In this document: positions 30,037-37,189 of the stretch, piece by piece
How the letters are laid out: each line of letters begins with the position of its first letter
How positions within the stretch are numbered: position 1 is the first letter of the stretch
NCBI GenBank assembly: GCA_001295865.1
Contig: LJHW01000024.1
Location: forward strand, 1-64,000
DNA from: a beta proteobacterium AAP65
GTDB lineage: Bacteria; Pseudomonadota; Gammaproteobacteria; Burkholderiales; Burkholderiaceae_C
Direction: 5' to 3'
Length of the DNA stretch: 64,000 nucleotides
Made by a program: the position numbers and the translations under genes
Notes under the pieces: generated by a model
Database searches by the model: none
Told to the model about the DNA's origin: nothing
The model's input: the letters and a program-made list of their open reading frames with translations, nothing else

Positions 30037-30228
30037 AGCGCTTCCTGTTGGGGCCCGCGCTGGGCTGCGGGTCTGGGGCGGAAGCTGCGCATTCTGGAAA
30101 GCGGTGATGACAGTTCACAGGCCGACCGGGTCCGTAGGAACCATGCCGGCGCGACCACCCGCGCTGTCATGTGTTTGACCCGCGCGGCGGCTACAAGCAG
30201 GCCTCCCTTGCACTGCGGCACCCTCGAC
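30037..30228. promoter_or_regulatory. Divergent intergenic region between tpsB and the GT41 gene
   Basis: A 192-base region that must hold the promoter of the minus-strand tpsB run and of the plus-strand GT41 gene. I see TTGACC at about 30175 on the plus strand and short AT-rich patches near 30100, but no convincing -35/-10 pair and no copy of the CTTAGG motif found elsewhere. Confidence 0.4.
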
Positions 30229-32136
30229 ATGAGCACCCTGGCCTCCCCCTTGCCCACTGCGCTGGCCCTGGCACGCAGCCTGGCGGCGCAGCAGCGCCAC
30301 GCCGAAGCCGCCGCGGCCTACCTGCGCGTGCTGCAGGCGACACCCGATGCGGCCGCCGTTCATGTGGAACTGGCGCAATGCCTGCGCTCGGCCGGGCGCG
30401 GCGAAGAGGCCACGCAGCACTTCGAGCGCGCCGTGGCGCTCGAACCCAACCGGCCGCAGTGGCAGTTGCTGGCCCTGCTGCACGTGGGCACGCTGCTCGA
30501 CGAACAAGGGCAGACCACCGAAGCCCTGGCCACCTTCGAAGAAGCCACCCGTCGATTCCCCGACGCGGCTGACGCCTGGGCCGTGCTGGGCGTCGTGCAA
30601 TCGCACCTGCGCAGCCCGGCCGAGGCCCAGGTGAGCCTGGGCCGCGCGCTGCATCTGGACCCCACCCGCACCGAGCTGATGGAGCGCCTGGCCCGCGTGC
30701 TGGTCGACCAGAAACAGTTCGAAGACGCCGCCATCGTCTACGAGCACATGCTGCGCAAAGAGCCCGGCCGGCCGATGTTGGCCAGCTGGCTGCTGCACCT
30801 GAAGTACCTGATGGGCGACTGGCTCAACATCGAAGCCCTGCAGGCCCGCGTGCGAGCCCGGCTGGAGGCCGGCGTGCCCGATGCCGAGCCCTTCGGCCTG
30901 CAGGGCTGGTGTGCCGACCCTGCCCTCTTGCGGGCGGCCGCGCAGGCGCAGAACGCCCGCGCCCACCCGCCCCGCGCGCACCTGCTGCCGCCCCCGGTGC
31001 TGAGCCGCGGCACGAAGCTGAAGGTCGGCTACATCGCCGGCGAGTTCCGCGAGCAGGCGACCTCGGTGCTGCTGACCGAGGTGCTCGAGCGCCACGACGC
31101 CGCGCGTTTCGAGGTGCATGCCTTCGACAACGGCTGGGACGACGGCAGCCCGCGCCGGCGTCGCATCGAAGCGGCCTGCCGCGTGCACTCCGTGCGCGGC
31201 CTGAGCGACCTGGACGCGGCCCGCCTCGTGCGCGCGCAGGGCATCGACATCCTCGTCAACCTCAACGGCTTTTTCGGCCTGGCGCGCACGGGCGTGTTTT
31301 CGATGCGTGCAGCGCCGCTGCAGGTGAACTACCTCGGCTTCCCCGGCACGATGGGGGCGCCCTACATCGACTACCTCATCGCCGACAGCACCGTGATCCC
31401 CGCGGCCGAGCGCACCCACTACGACGAGGCCGTGGTCACCCTGCCCTTCAGCTACCAGCCCAACGACAGCACCCGGCCCATCGCCGCCACGCCGGCCACA
31501 CGGGCCGAAGCCGGGCTGCCCGGGCAGGCCTTCGTCTTTTGCTGCCTGAACAACGCCTACAAGATCCTGCCCGCGGTCTTCGACGTTTGGATGCGGCTCC
31601 TGCAGCAGGTGCCGGGCAGCGTGTTGCTGCTCTACGGCGACAAACCCGAACTGCAGGCCAACCTGCGCCATGAAGCCGTGCAGCGCGGCGTGGCGGCAGA
31701 GCGGCTGCTGTTTGCCGCGCCCTGGCGCAACGACCAGCACCTGCGCCGCCTGCAGCTGTGCGACCTCTTCCTCGACACCTGGCCCTACAACGCCCACACC
31801 ACGGGCAGTGATGCGCTGTGGGCGGGCCTGCCGGTGCTCACCTGCACAGGCCGCAGCTTCCCGAGCCGCGTGGGCGCCAGCCTGCTGCAGGCCGTGGGCT
31901 TGCCCGAACTGGTGACGCACGATCTGGAAAGCTACGAAGCCCTGGCCTTGCGGCTGGCCACCGAGCCCGGCTTGCTGCGCGGCCTGCGCGCGCGGCTGCA
32001 GGCCCAGGTGCGCAGCAGCCCGCTGTACGACTCGGCACGCTACACGCGCGAACTCGAAGCGGCCTACACCACCATGGCTGCGCTGGCACGCGCCGGGCTG
32101 CCACCCCAGGGTTTCGCGGTGCCCGCCAGCCTCTAG
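30229..32136 (+). CDS. TPR-containing O-GlcNAc-transferase-like glycosyltransferase (GT41)
   Basis: A 635-residue protein of the OGT/SPINDLY type. The N-terminal ~200 residues are TPR repeats (AAAAYLRVLQATPDAAAVHV, EEATQHFERAVALEPNRPQW). The C-terminal ~400 form the GT41 catalytic domain, with LQVNYLGFPGTMGAPYIDYL, FVFCCLNNAYKILPAVFDVW and the donor-site motif NAHTTGSDALWAGLPVLTC. It probably transfers a sugar to protein Ser/Thr or Asn in the cytoplasm. It is divergent from tpsB-tpsA, which recalls adhesin-glycosylating GT41 enzymes such as HMW1C. A long in-frame extension upstream overlaps tpsB and is not real. The start (MSTLASPLPT) lacks a strong ribosome-binding site. Confidence 0.9.
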   Translation: MSTLASPLPTALALARSLAAQQRHAEAAAAYLRVLQATPDAAAVHVELAQCLRSAGRGEEATQHFERAVALEPNRPQWQLLALLHVGTLLDEQGQTTEALATFEEATRRFPDAADAWAVLGVVQSHLRSPAEAQVSLGRALHLDPTRTELMERLARVLVDQKQFEDAAIVYEHMLRKEPGRPMLASWLLHLKYLMGDWLNIEALQARVRARLEAGVPDAEPFGLQGWCADPALLRAAAQAQNARAHPPRAHLLPPPVLSRGTKLKVGYIAGEFREQATSVLLTEVLERHDAARFEVHAFDNGWDDGSPRRRRIEAACRVHSVRGLSDLDAARLVRAQGIDILVNLNGFFGLARTGVFSMRAAPLQVNYLGFPGTMGAPYIDYLIADSTVIPAAERTHYDEAVVTLPFSYQPNDSTRPIAATPATRAEAGLPGQAFVFCCLNNAYKILPAVFDVWMRLLQQVPGSVLLLYGDKPELQANLRHEAVQRGVAAERLLFAAPWRNDQHLRRLQLCDLFLDTWPYNAHTTGSDALWAGLPVLTCTGRSFPSRVGASLLQAVGLPELVTHDLESYEALALRLATEPGLLRGLRARLQAQVRSSPLYDSARYTRELEAAYTTMAALARAGLPPQGFAVPASL

Positions 32137-32157
32137 ACCACGCGCAAACCAAAGAAG

Positions 32158-32179
32158 AAGGGCCCCGCAAGGGGCCCTT
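32158..32179. terminator. Bidirectional intrinsic terminator between convergent genes
   Basis: A perfect 9-bp stem (AAGGGCCCC / GGGGCCCTT) with GCAA loop lies between the GT41 gene and the convergent gene ending at 32226. The minus strand has a pyrimidine-rich tail (CTTCTTCTTTGG) after the stem, the plus strand only TTT. It should end transcription from both sides. Confidence 0.75.
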
Positions 32180-32185
32180 TGCAAA

Positions 32186-32211
32186 GCCGGCACCTGCGGC
32201 TGCAGGCGCCG
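32186..32211. repeat. Second hairpin next to the terminator
   Basis: An 11-bp inverted repeat with one mismatch (CCGGCACCTGC / GCAGGCGCCGG) and a GGCT loop, just after the first terminator stem and before the minus-strand stop codon. It may act as a backup terminator or 3'-end stabiliser. Confidence 0.5.
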
Positions 32212-32225
32212 GAGCGGGTCCGCGA

Positions 32226-33578
32226 TCAGAAGTCGGCGCGGGCCGGGCGGCAGTTGTCGATGATGCCGCTGTCGTCGGTGCGGTTCCACGGGTTGCCCGT
32301 GGTCTGGCCGGTCACCTTGTTCAGGCCGATCACGCCACCCTTGCCGGCGTCGGTGTTGGTGTCACCGAAAGCGGGGTGCAGCACCGGCACGGCAGCGAAC
32401 AGGGCCTTGAAGGCGGTCTTGTAGGCGGCGTGGTCGGCGTCGATGCCAGGCGAGCGGCGGGTGTTCAGCGCAGCGTCGCCGTATTCCTTGTAGGCACCGC
32501 TCTTGACGTTGGCGTAGTTGCCGAGCAGACCGTTGACACGCACATGCTTCCAGCCGTTGGTGCTGACGGCCTCGGTCGTCAGCGTGCCGATGGCGCCCTT
32601 GCCGGCGGTGTTGAAGCGGTTCAGGCAAGCAGCGACCTGGCCCGAGCCGCTGTTGTTGACGATGAGGTTGTCACCGTTGCACAGGTTGTTGGCGGCGTTG
32701 TTGTCGATGGCATCGACGCCCGACAGGAAGGTGGGCAGGCCAGCGTTGCAGCTCTTGCCAGCGGCGGTGGTGTTCAGCGTGCGGGCGATGACGGCCTCGT
32801 AGGTCTTCTGCGTGCCCGAGCTGTCGGCGCGGCGGGCGACGTACACCGTGTCATCGGCCAGCGTGGCGCCGGTCACGGCAGACCAGCTCTGGCCTTCCTG
32901 GGTGAAGAGCGAGGTGATCTGTGCCGAGCTCAGGCTGGGGATGTTGGCGGCATCGGTGGCACCGACCGTCAGGCCCTGCGCGGCCTGCAGCGCGGTGTAG
33001 GCCGCGGTGCTGACCGGCAGGCCGAAGATCACGGTGGCCAGCGGCTCGATGATCAGGTTGTTGTAGGTGCCGGTGGCGGCGCCGAAGAACTGCGGCTCGA
33101 TGTCGCTGATGCCCAGCGGGGCGACCTGGGTGGTCGTCAGCGTGGTCGAAGCCTCGGTGCAGGCGATGGTCGTGGCGGCACCCGTGGCGGCGGCGCAGCT
33201 GGAGGCGATCTTCACCAGGTCCAGGAAGGGCAGCGGCGTGCTGTTGTTGACCGGGGCCACGCCGTTGCCGGAGCCGCCGACCGAGTGCTTGTGCACGGCC
33301 AGTTGGGTGCGGCCCTGCAGGTTGCCGATGGCGTTGGCGCCGGTGGTGCGCGGCGTGCACAGCCACACGGCCTGGTTGCTCACGGTGTACTTGTGGATGG
33401 TGCCGGCCTGGCACATGGCCAGCGTGGCGTTCTCCAGGCCCACGTCCATGGCGGTGGCGCCAGAGACGTAGATCTCCATGGCGTTGGCCGGGTTGTAGGT
33501 GCTGGCCGTCAGCGCGAAGGCGGGGCTGGCGATGGCGGTCAGGGCGGCAACGCCCAGGGCGACTTTGTGCAGTTTCAT
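32226..33578 (-). CDS. Secreted PstS-like/substrate-binding-fold protein, Cys-rich, function unknown
   Basis: A 450-residue exported protein. The signal peptide is MKLHKVALGVAALTAIASPA (cleavage after FALA or FA). The mature N-terminus has MEIYVSGATAMDVGLENATL, like the opening of type-2 periplasmic-binding folds. At least eight cysteines occur (for example MCQAG, WLCTP, SSCAA, IACTE, SCNAG, NLCNG, AACLN, DNCRP), suggesting several disulphides in the mature protein. It has no membrane anchor or sorting tail. It lies 104 bases downstream of the VPLPA-type gene on the same strand and may share its transcript. No transporter genes are adjacent, so a classic uptake role is not supported. Confidence 0.75.
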   Translation of the reverse strand: MKLHKVALGVAALTAIASPAFALTASTYNPANAMEIYVSGATAMDVGLENATLAMCQAGTIHKYTVSNQAVWLCTPRTTGANAIGNLQGRTQLAVHKHSVGGSGNGVAPVNNSTPLPFLDLVKIASSCAAATGAATTIACTEASTTLTTTQVAPLGISDIEPQFFGAATGTYNNLIIEPLATVIFGLPVSTAAYTALQAAQGLTVGATDAANIPSLSSAQITSLFTQEGQSWSAVTGATLADDTVYVARRADSSGTQKTYEAVIARTLNTTAAGKSCNAGLPTFLSGVDAIDNNAANNLCNGDNLIVNNSGSGQVAACLNRFNTAGKGAIGTLTTEAVSTNGWKHVRVNGLLGNYANVKSGAYKEYGDAALNTRRSPGIDADHAAYKTAFKALFAAVPVLHPAFGDTNTDAGKGGVIGLNKVTGQTTGNPWNRTDDSGIIDNCRPARADF

Positions 33579-33612
33579 GGTTCGGTCTCTCTCAGAGTTG
33601 GGGATGGGGTCA

Positions 33613-33659
33613 GGAGCAGGCAGTGCTCCGCCGGGGGCAGCGGAAACTTCCGCCGCCCC
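33613..33659. repeat. Two hairpins between the VPLPA-type gene and the binding-fold gene
   Basis: On the minus strand, reading from the VPLPA-type gene, first comes a 12-bp stem at 33634-33659 with one G-T wobble and a 2-base GT loop (GGGGCGGCGGAA / TTCCGCTGCCCC). A 6-bp stem follows at 33613-33629 (GGAGCA / TGCTCC). Neither has a T run. They could attenuate transcription or protect the upstream message, giving unequal expression of the two genes. Confidence 0.5.
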
Positions 33660-33682
33660 GCGCGAGCAAAGAGGGGTTCAGT

Positions 33683-34534
33683 TCAGGCTTGCTGGGCCGC
33701 AGCGCGGCGGCGGCGCACCATGCCGCCGATGGCGACGAGGCCGGCACCCATCATCCACAGGGCCGGGGGCAGCGGCACGGGCGGGGTGGTGCTGGCAGCA
33801 GCCAGCGAATAGATCAGGTCGCCGTTGGCCTGCAGCGTGATGGTCGCGAAGTTCTCGCTGTTGCCATAACGCGTGACGTTGGCGGGGTTGCTGCTGCTGC
33901 CCGTGTAGGCGCTGCGCACCGCGTAGAACAGCGACTGGCTGTCGCCCACCGTGCCCAGCGTGTCGAGGTTGAGGCCACCGTTGGCGCCGGTGTCGGCCTG
34001 GCCGAAGATCTGCGTGCCGGTGTTGGACAGACCCGCCGGGTTGAAGAAGGAGAACAGGCCGCCGTAGTTCGACGAAGACACGAAGCTGTCGAGGTTGGCG
34101 TTGAAGAAGTCTTCGTTCGGGTTCTTGGACGACACGATGGCGCGGCGCTGGCTCGTGGTGCTCGAGCTGGAAACCTGGTCGTAAGAGCCGACCATCCAGC
34201 GCACGTCGCTGGCCGTCTGGGCCGAGAACCAGGTGGCGAAGGCCGCGTCCGAGAAGTTGGACTTCACGGTGCCGTCCACCAGCACGCCGGCTTCGGAGGT
34301 CTTGTCGCCGGTGATGCCGCCGTCGCCGACGTTCGTGGTGACCGACGAGGGCAGGAAGTCGTTCATCAGGTAACCCAGGTCGCGGATGTACCAGTCGCGG
34401 GTCACGGTGTTGAAGGCCATCAGCGAGAAGCTGCCGTTGTTGACGGTGTTGCCACTGGTCAGGTCGGCGTGCGCCCCACCAGCCAGCGAAACCAGCGCGG
34501 CGGCCACAGCCACCATCTTCATCTTGAGTTTCAT
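33683..34534 (-). CDS. VPLPA-type CTERM sorted surface protein
   Basis: A 283-residue exported protein. The ATG at 34534 follows GGAGAGAGAG, a better start than the frame's first codon at 34549. A signal peptide (MKLKMKMVAVAAALVSLAGG, cleavage near AHA) precedes a Ser/Thr/Asn-rich body with no cysteine. It ends in an exosortase sorting tail: VPLPPALWMMGAGLVAIGGM then the basic RRRR cluster. VPLPP is a close variant of VPLPA, which is assigned to XrtD exosortases; such an exosortase is encoded at 39617-41200. It is probably cleaved and released or anchored in the matrix. The body has no recognised domain. Confidence 0.85.
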   Translation of the reverse strand: MKLKMKMVAVAAALVSLAGGAHADLTSGNTVNNGSFSLMAFNTVTRDWYIRDLGYLMNDFLPSSVTTNVGDGGITGDKTSEAGVLVDGTVKSNFSDAAFATWFSAQTASDVRWMVGSYDQVSSSSTTSQRRAIVSSKNPNEDFFNANLDSFVSSSNYGGLFSFFNPAGLSNTGTQIFGQADTGANGGLNLDTLGTVGDSQSLFYAVRSAYTGSSSNPANVTRYGNSENFATITLQANGDLIYSLAAASTTPPVPLPPALWMMGAGLVAIGGMVRRRRAAAQQA

Positions 34535-34583
34535 GTGCTCTCTCTCCATTGGGTTGAATCAGACCTTGTGCTTGCCTGCCGGT

Positions 34584-34605
34584 CGGCCGCAGCGCGCTGC
34601 GGCCG
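34584..34605. repeat. 22-bp perfect palindrome upstream of the VPLPA-type gene
   Basis: CGGCCGCAGCG joined directly to its reverse complement CGCTGCGGCCG with no loop, about 50-71 bases before the ATG of the VPLPA-type gene. It may be an operator for a dimeric regulator, or a structure in the 5' leader. Confidence 0.55.
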
Positions 34606-34774
34606 GTCCGGCTTCATCGGCCGCCCGGCACTCTCCGGGTCAGACTCGACAGCCGGTAGGCTAGGCAGGCCTTGTGTCGCGCAACCTCGCGCGAAACCTG
34701 CCTTCCGTAGTCCCAAACGGCCAGTTGCCTGCGCCACTTGGGACCGCCGTTGCCGGCGCCTCCGTCCACTGCAG

Positions 34775-34797
34775 CACCTTAGGTCCGCTCCGTGACA
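34775..34797. promoter_or_regulatory. Bipartite motif copy (CACCTTAGG-N8-GTGACA)
   Basis: Identical at all 15 fixed positions, with the same 8-base gap, to the copy at 41265-41287 upstream of the exosortase gene. It ends about 240 bases upstream of the VPLPA-type gene on the minus strand. Confidence 0.55.
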
Positions 34798-34895
34798 TCG
34801 TTCCCGGTGCGAAGGCCCGGCGGATGAGGAGATCAGACTACGCAGAGCCGCTTCGCCCGCCGGCCCCCCACGCCCGCGGGGGCGCCGGCGCGGGT

Positions 34896-37181
34896 TCAGC
34901 GCGAAGGCGCAGCGGCCTGTTCGGCCCAGGCCTGCTGCAACGCCGACTGGAAGGCGGCCACATAGCCGGCTTCGTCCATCAGCTCGCTGGCCCGCAACTG
35001 CGCCCGCGCCTGCACACGCCAGGCCGCACGCGCAGCACCATCGGCGGCCAGGGCCACCGCCGTCTCGACGAAGCCGGCTTCGTCGTGGCACACCCACTGC
35101 GCCTGCCCTGCAGCGCGCAGCAGCGAAGCGCCCATGCGCGAGGGGTGCGTGCGCCCGCGCAGGCTGAGCACCGGCACGCCCATCCACAAGGCCTCGCAGG
35201 TGGTGGTGGCGCCGTTGTAGGGAAAGCTGTCGAGCGCGATGTCGACCTCGCCGTACAGGGCCAGGTGCTCATCGCGCCGCGCTGTGCGCGGGCGCATCTG
35301 CAGGCGATCGGCGGTGACGCCGCGCGCCGCCAGAAACGCCTCGATGTCGGCCCGGGTGGCGGCATCGGCCGCCGACGCGGCCTTCAGCAACAGTGTCGAG
35401 CCGGGCACGGCCTGGAGCACCTGCGCCCACAGGGCCAGGCTGCGGTCGCTGAGCTTGGCCACGTTGTTGAAGGAAGCGAAGCGCACACCGCCACCGCGCA
35501 CAGCAGCCCCCGGCTCGACCGGCGGAGCCACCGGTGGCGACACCGGCGGCCGGTAGCAGAACATCGACCGCGGCAGCACCAGCGGCCGGTCGCTGCCGAT
35601 GTCGGGCTGGTCGCCCGCGTCGATGTCGGCGTCGCTGATGCGGCGGTGCATGCCGCGCACACCCGTGACGGTGGGGTAGCCCAGGTAGCTCATCTGCAGC
35701 GGTGCCGCGCCGGCGGCAAACACAGGCAGGCGGCCGCCCAGCGTGTGGCCCGACAGGTCGATCAGCACGTCGATGCCGTCTTCGCGGATGCGCTGCACCA
35801 GCGCGGCATCGCCAAGATGCTCGCAGTCGACCCAGCGCCCAGCCCAGCCGCGCAGCGTTTCGGTGGTGGCGTCGCCCCAGCCGCGGTTGTAGTAGACGAC
35901 GAGCTCGAAGCGGCTGCGGTCGTGGTGCTGCAGCAGCGGCGCGATGAAGAAGGCCACCGAGTGGTCGAAGAAGTCGGCCGAGACCAGGCCCACGCGCAGG
36001 CGCGGCTGCGGCCCTGGTTCTGCGCCTGGCGTCCTCGTCGGGCCCCGCGCGCCCAGCGCAGCCGGCTGGGGCGCCACTTCGGCCTGCAGCGCCGCACCTG
36101 CGGCTGCGTGCATCGTGGCGAGTGCCTGCGGGTCCTCCAGCAGGTAGTTGGCCACCATCAGCGGCACCGAATGCATCGCCCAGCGCCCGCCTGACAGCGC
36201 GATGGCCTGCTGCCCCGCCGCCAGCGCGGCTTCCAGCCGGCGGTTCTGCTGGTGGCTGTGGCACAGCTGCAGCCAGCCGCTGGGCTCGGGCTCCTGCGCC
36301 AGCGCCTGCTCGGCCAGCGCCACCGCTTCACCCGCGCGCCCCTCGCGCGTGAGCTGGTGCGCCAGCGCCCGCAGCACCGCCGGCGGGCTGGGCTGGGGCG
36401 CCTGGGCGAGCCAGCGTTCGTAGAGCTGCACGGCGGCCACACTGAAGCCGGCCGCGGCAAGCTCGTGGCCCAGGTGCAGGCAGATGTCGACCCGCGCGGG
36501 CGCCGCCCCCAGCGCGCGGTTGAAGGCGTCGATGGCCTCTTCGCGGCGGCGGGCCCGGCGCAGCAGGAGGCCGAGGTTGAGGTGCAACTGCGCGTCGCCA
36601 GGCGCCAGGGCCGCGGCTGCAAGCGCTTCGTCGATGAACGCGGGGTCGGGCGCGGCTTCGTCGAGCGCGTGGGCCTGGCCGCTGGCCAGCAGGGCCCGCT
36701 CGGCCAGCGCCGCACGGGCATAGGCGAGGTTGGCCCGTGCGGCAGCCAGGTCGGGCTTCAGCGCCAGCGCGCGTTCGTGGCAGACCACGGCGGCTTCGAT
36801 GTCACCGCTGTGGCGCAGCGCAACACCAAGGCTCACGTGCGCTTCGGCCATCGTCGGCTGCAGGCGCAGCGCTTGGCGGTAGGCGGCCATGGCCTCCGGC
36901 AGGGCATGGCCCAGCTTGTGCGCCCGGCCCAGCACCCACCAGGCCTGGGCGTCGCCCATGCGCAGCTGGGTGGCGCGCTGGGCGTGCAACAGGGCCGCTT
37001 CGGCCTCGCCGAGTTGCACCCGCGCCATGGCCAGCAGCAGGTGCGCTTCGAAGGCCTCGGGTTCGGACCGCAGATGCGCCAGGGCCAACGCACAGCCGCC
37101 CGGCAGGTCGCCCTGCGCCATGCGCAGGCGTGCCGCGGCCAGTGGGGCTGCGAGCCCGGAGACCGCCGCGCCGGCGTGCAC
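34896..37181 (-). CDS. Second TPR-containing OGT-like glycosyltransferase (GT41)
   Basis: A 761-residue paralogue of the gene at 30229. TPR repeats fill about residues 1-340 (AMAAYRQALRLQPTMAEAHV, EEAIDAFNRALGAAPARVDI). The GT41 domain follows, with LRVGLVSADFFDHSVAFFIA, QMSYLGYPTVTGVRGMHRRI, VRFASFNNVAKLSDRSLALW and the donor motif FPYNGATTTCEALWMGVPVL. In the donor motif the usual H-T-T reads A-T-T-T, a change near the nucleotide-sugar site. It lies between the PrsT-like lipoprotein/exosortase genes and the VPLPA-type gene, so it may glycosylate that protein before export. It starts 8 bases after the prsT-like stop. Confidence 0.88.
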   Translation of the reverse strand: MHAGAAVSGLAAPLAAARLRMAQGDLPGGCALALAHLRSEPEAFEAHLLLAMARVQLGEAEAALLHAQRATQLRMGDAQAWWVLGRAHKLGHALPEAMAAYRQALRLQPTMAEAHVSLGVALRHSGDIEAAVVCHERALALKPDLAAARANLAYARAALAERALLASGQAHALDEAAPDPAFIDEALAAAALAPGDAQLHLNLGLLLRRARRREEAIDAFNRALGAAPARVDICLHLGHELAAAGFSVAAVQLYERWLAQAPQPSPPAVLRALAHQLTREGRAGEAVALAEQALAQEPEPSGWLQLCHSHQQNRRLEAALAAGQQAIALSGGRWAMHSVPLMVANYLLEDPQALATMHAAAGAALQAEVAPQPAALGARGPTRTPGAEPGPQPRLRVGLVSADFFDHSVAFFIAPLLQHHDRSRFELVVYYNRGWGDATTETLRGWAGRWVDCEHLGDAALVQRIREDGIDVLIDLSGHTLGGRLPVFAAGAAPLQMSYLGYPTVTGVRGMHRRISDADIDAGDQPDIGSDRPLVLPRSMFCYRPPVSPPVAPPVEPGAAVRGGGVRFASFNNVAKLSDRSLALWAQVLQAVPGSTLLLKAASAADAATRADIEAFLAARGVTADRLQMRPRTARRDEHLALYGEVDIALDSFPYNGATTTCEALWMGVPVLSLRGRTHPSRMGASLLRAAGQAQWVCHDEAGFVETAVALAADGAARAAWRVQARAQLRASELMDEAGYVAAFQSALQQAWAEQAAAPSR

Positions 37182-37189
37182 GGCAGGCC

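Larger units (their letters stand above)
34535..34895. promoter_or_regulatory. Long upstream region of the VPLPA-type gene
   Basis: A 361-base region between the stop of the second GT41 gene and the VPLPA-type start. It contains a 22-base perfect palindrome at 34584-34605 and the strong motif copy CACCTTAGG-N8-GTGACA at 34775-34797. A weaker copy lies at 34660-34679 (GCTAGG-N8-GTGTCG). A GAGAGAG ribosome-binding site adjoins the ATG. The length and motif density suggest independent regulation of the VPLPA-type gene. Confidence 0.55.

Noticed and set aside
28042-30228. In-frame upstream extension of the GT41 gene to about 1364 residues
   Set aside because: The extension is antisense to tpsB and tpsA and has shadow composition; TPR homology begins only after the ATG at 30229.
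34535-34895. Sigma-54 promoter (GG-N10-GC type) for the VPLPA-type gene
   Set aside because: I found no good TGGCAC-N5-TTGC match on the minus strand; the bipartite motif does not fit that consensus.
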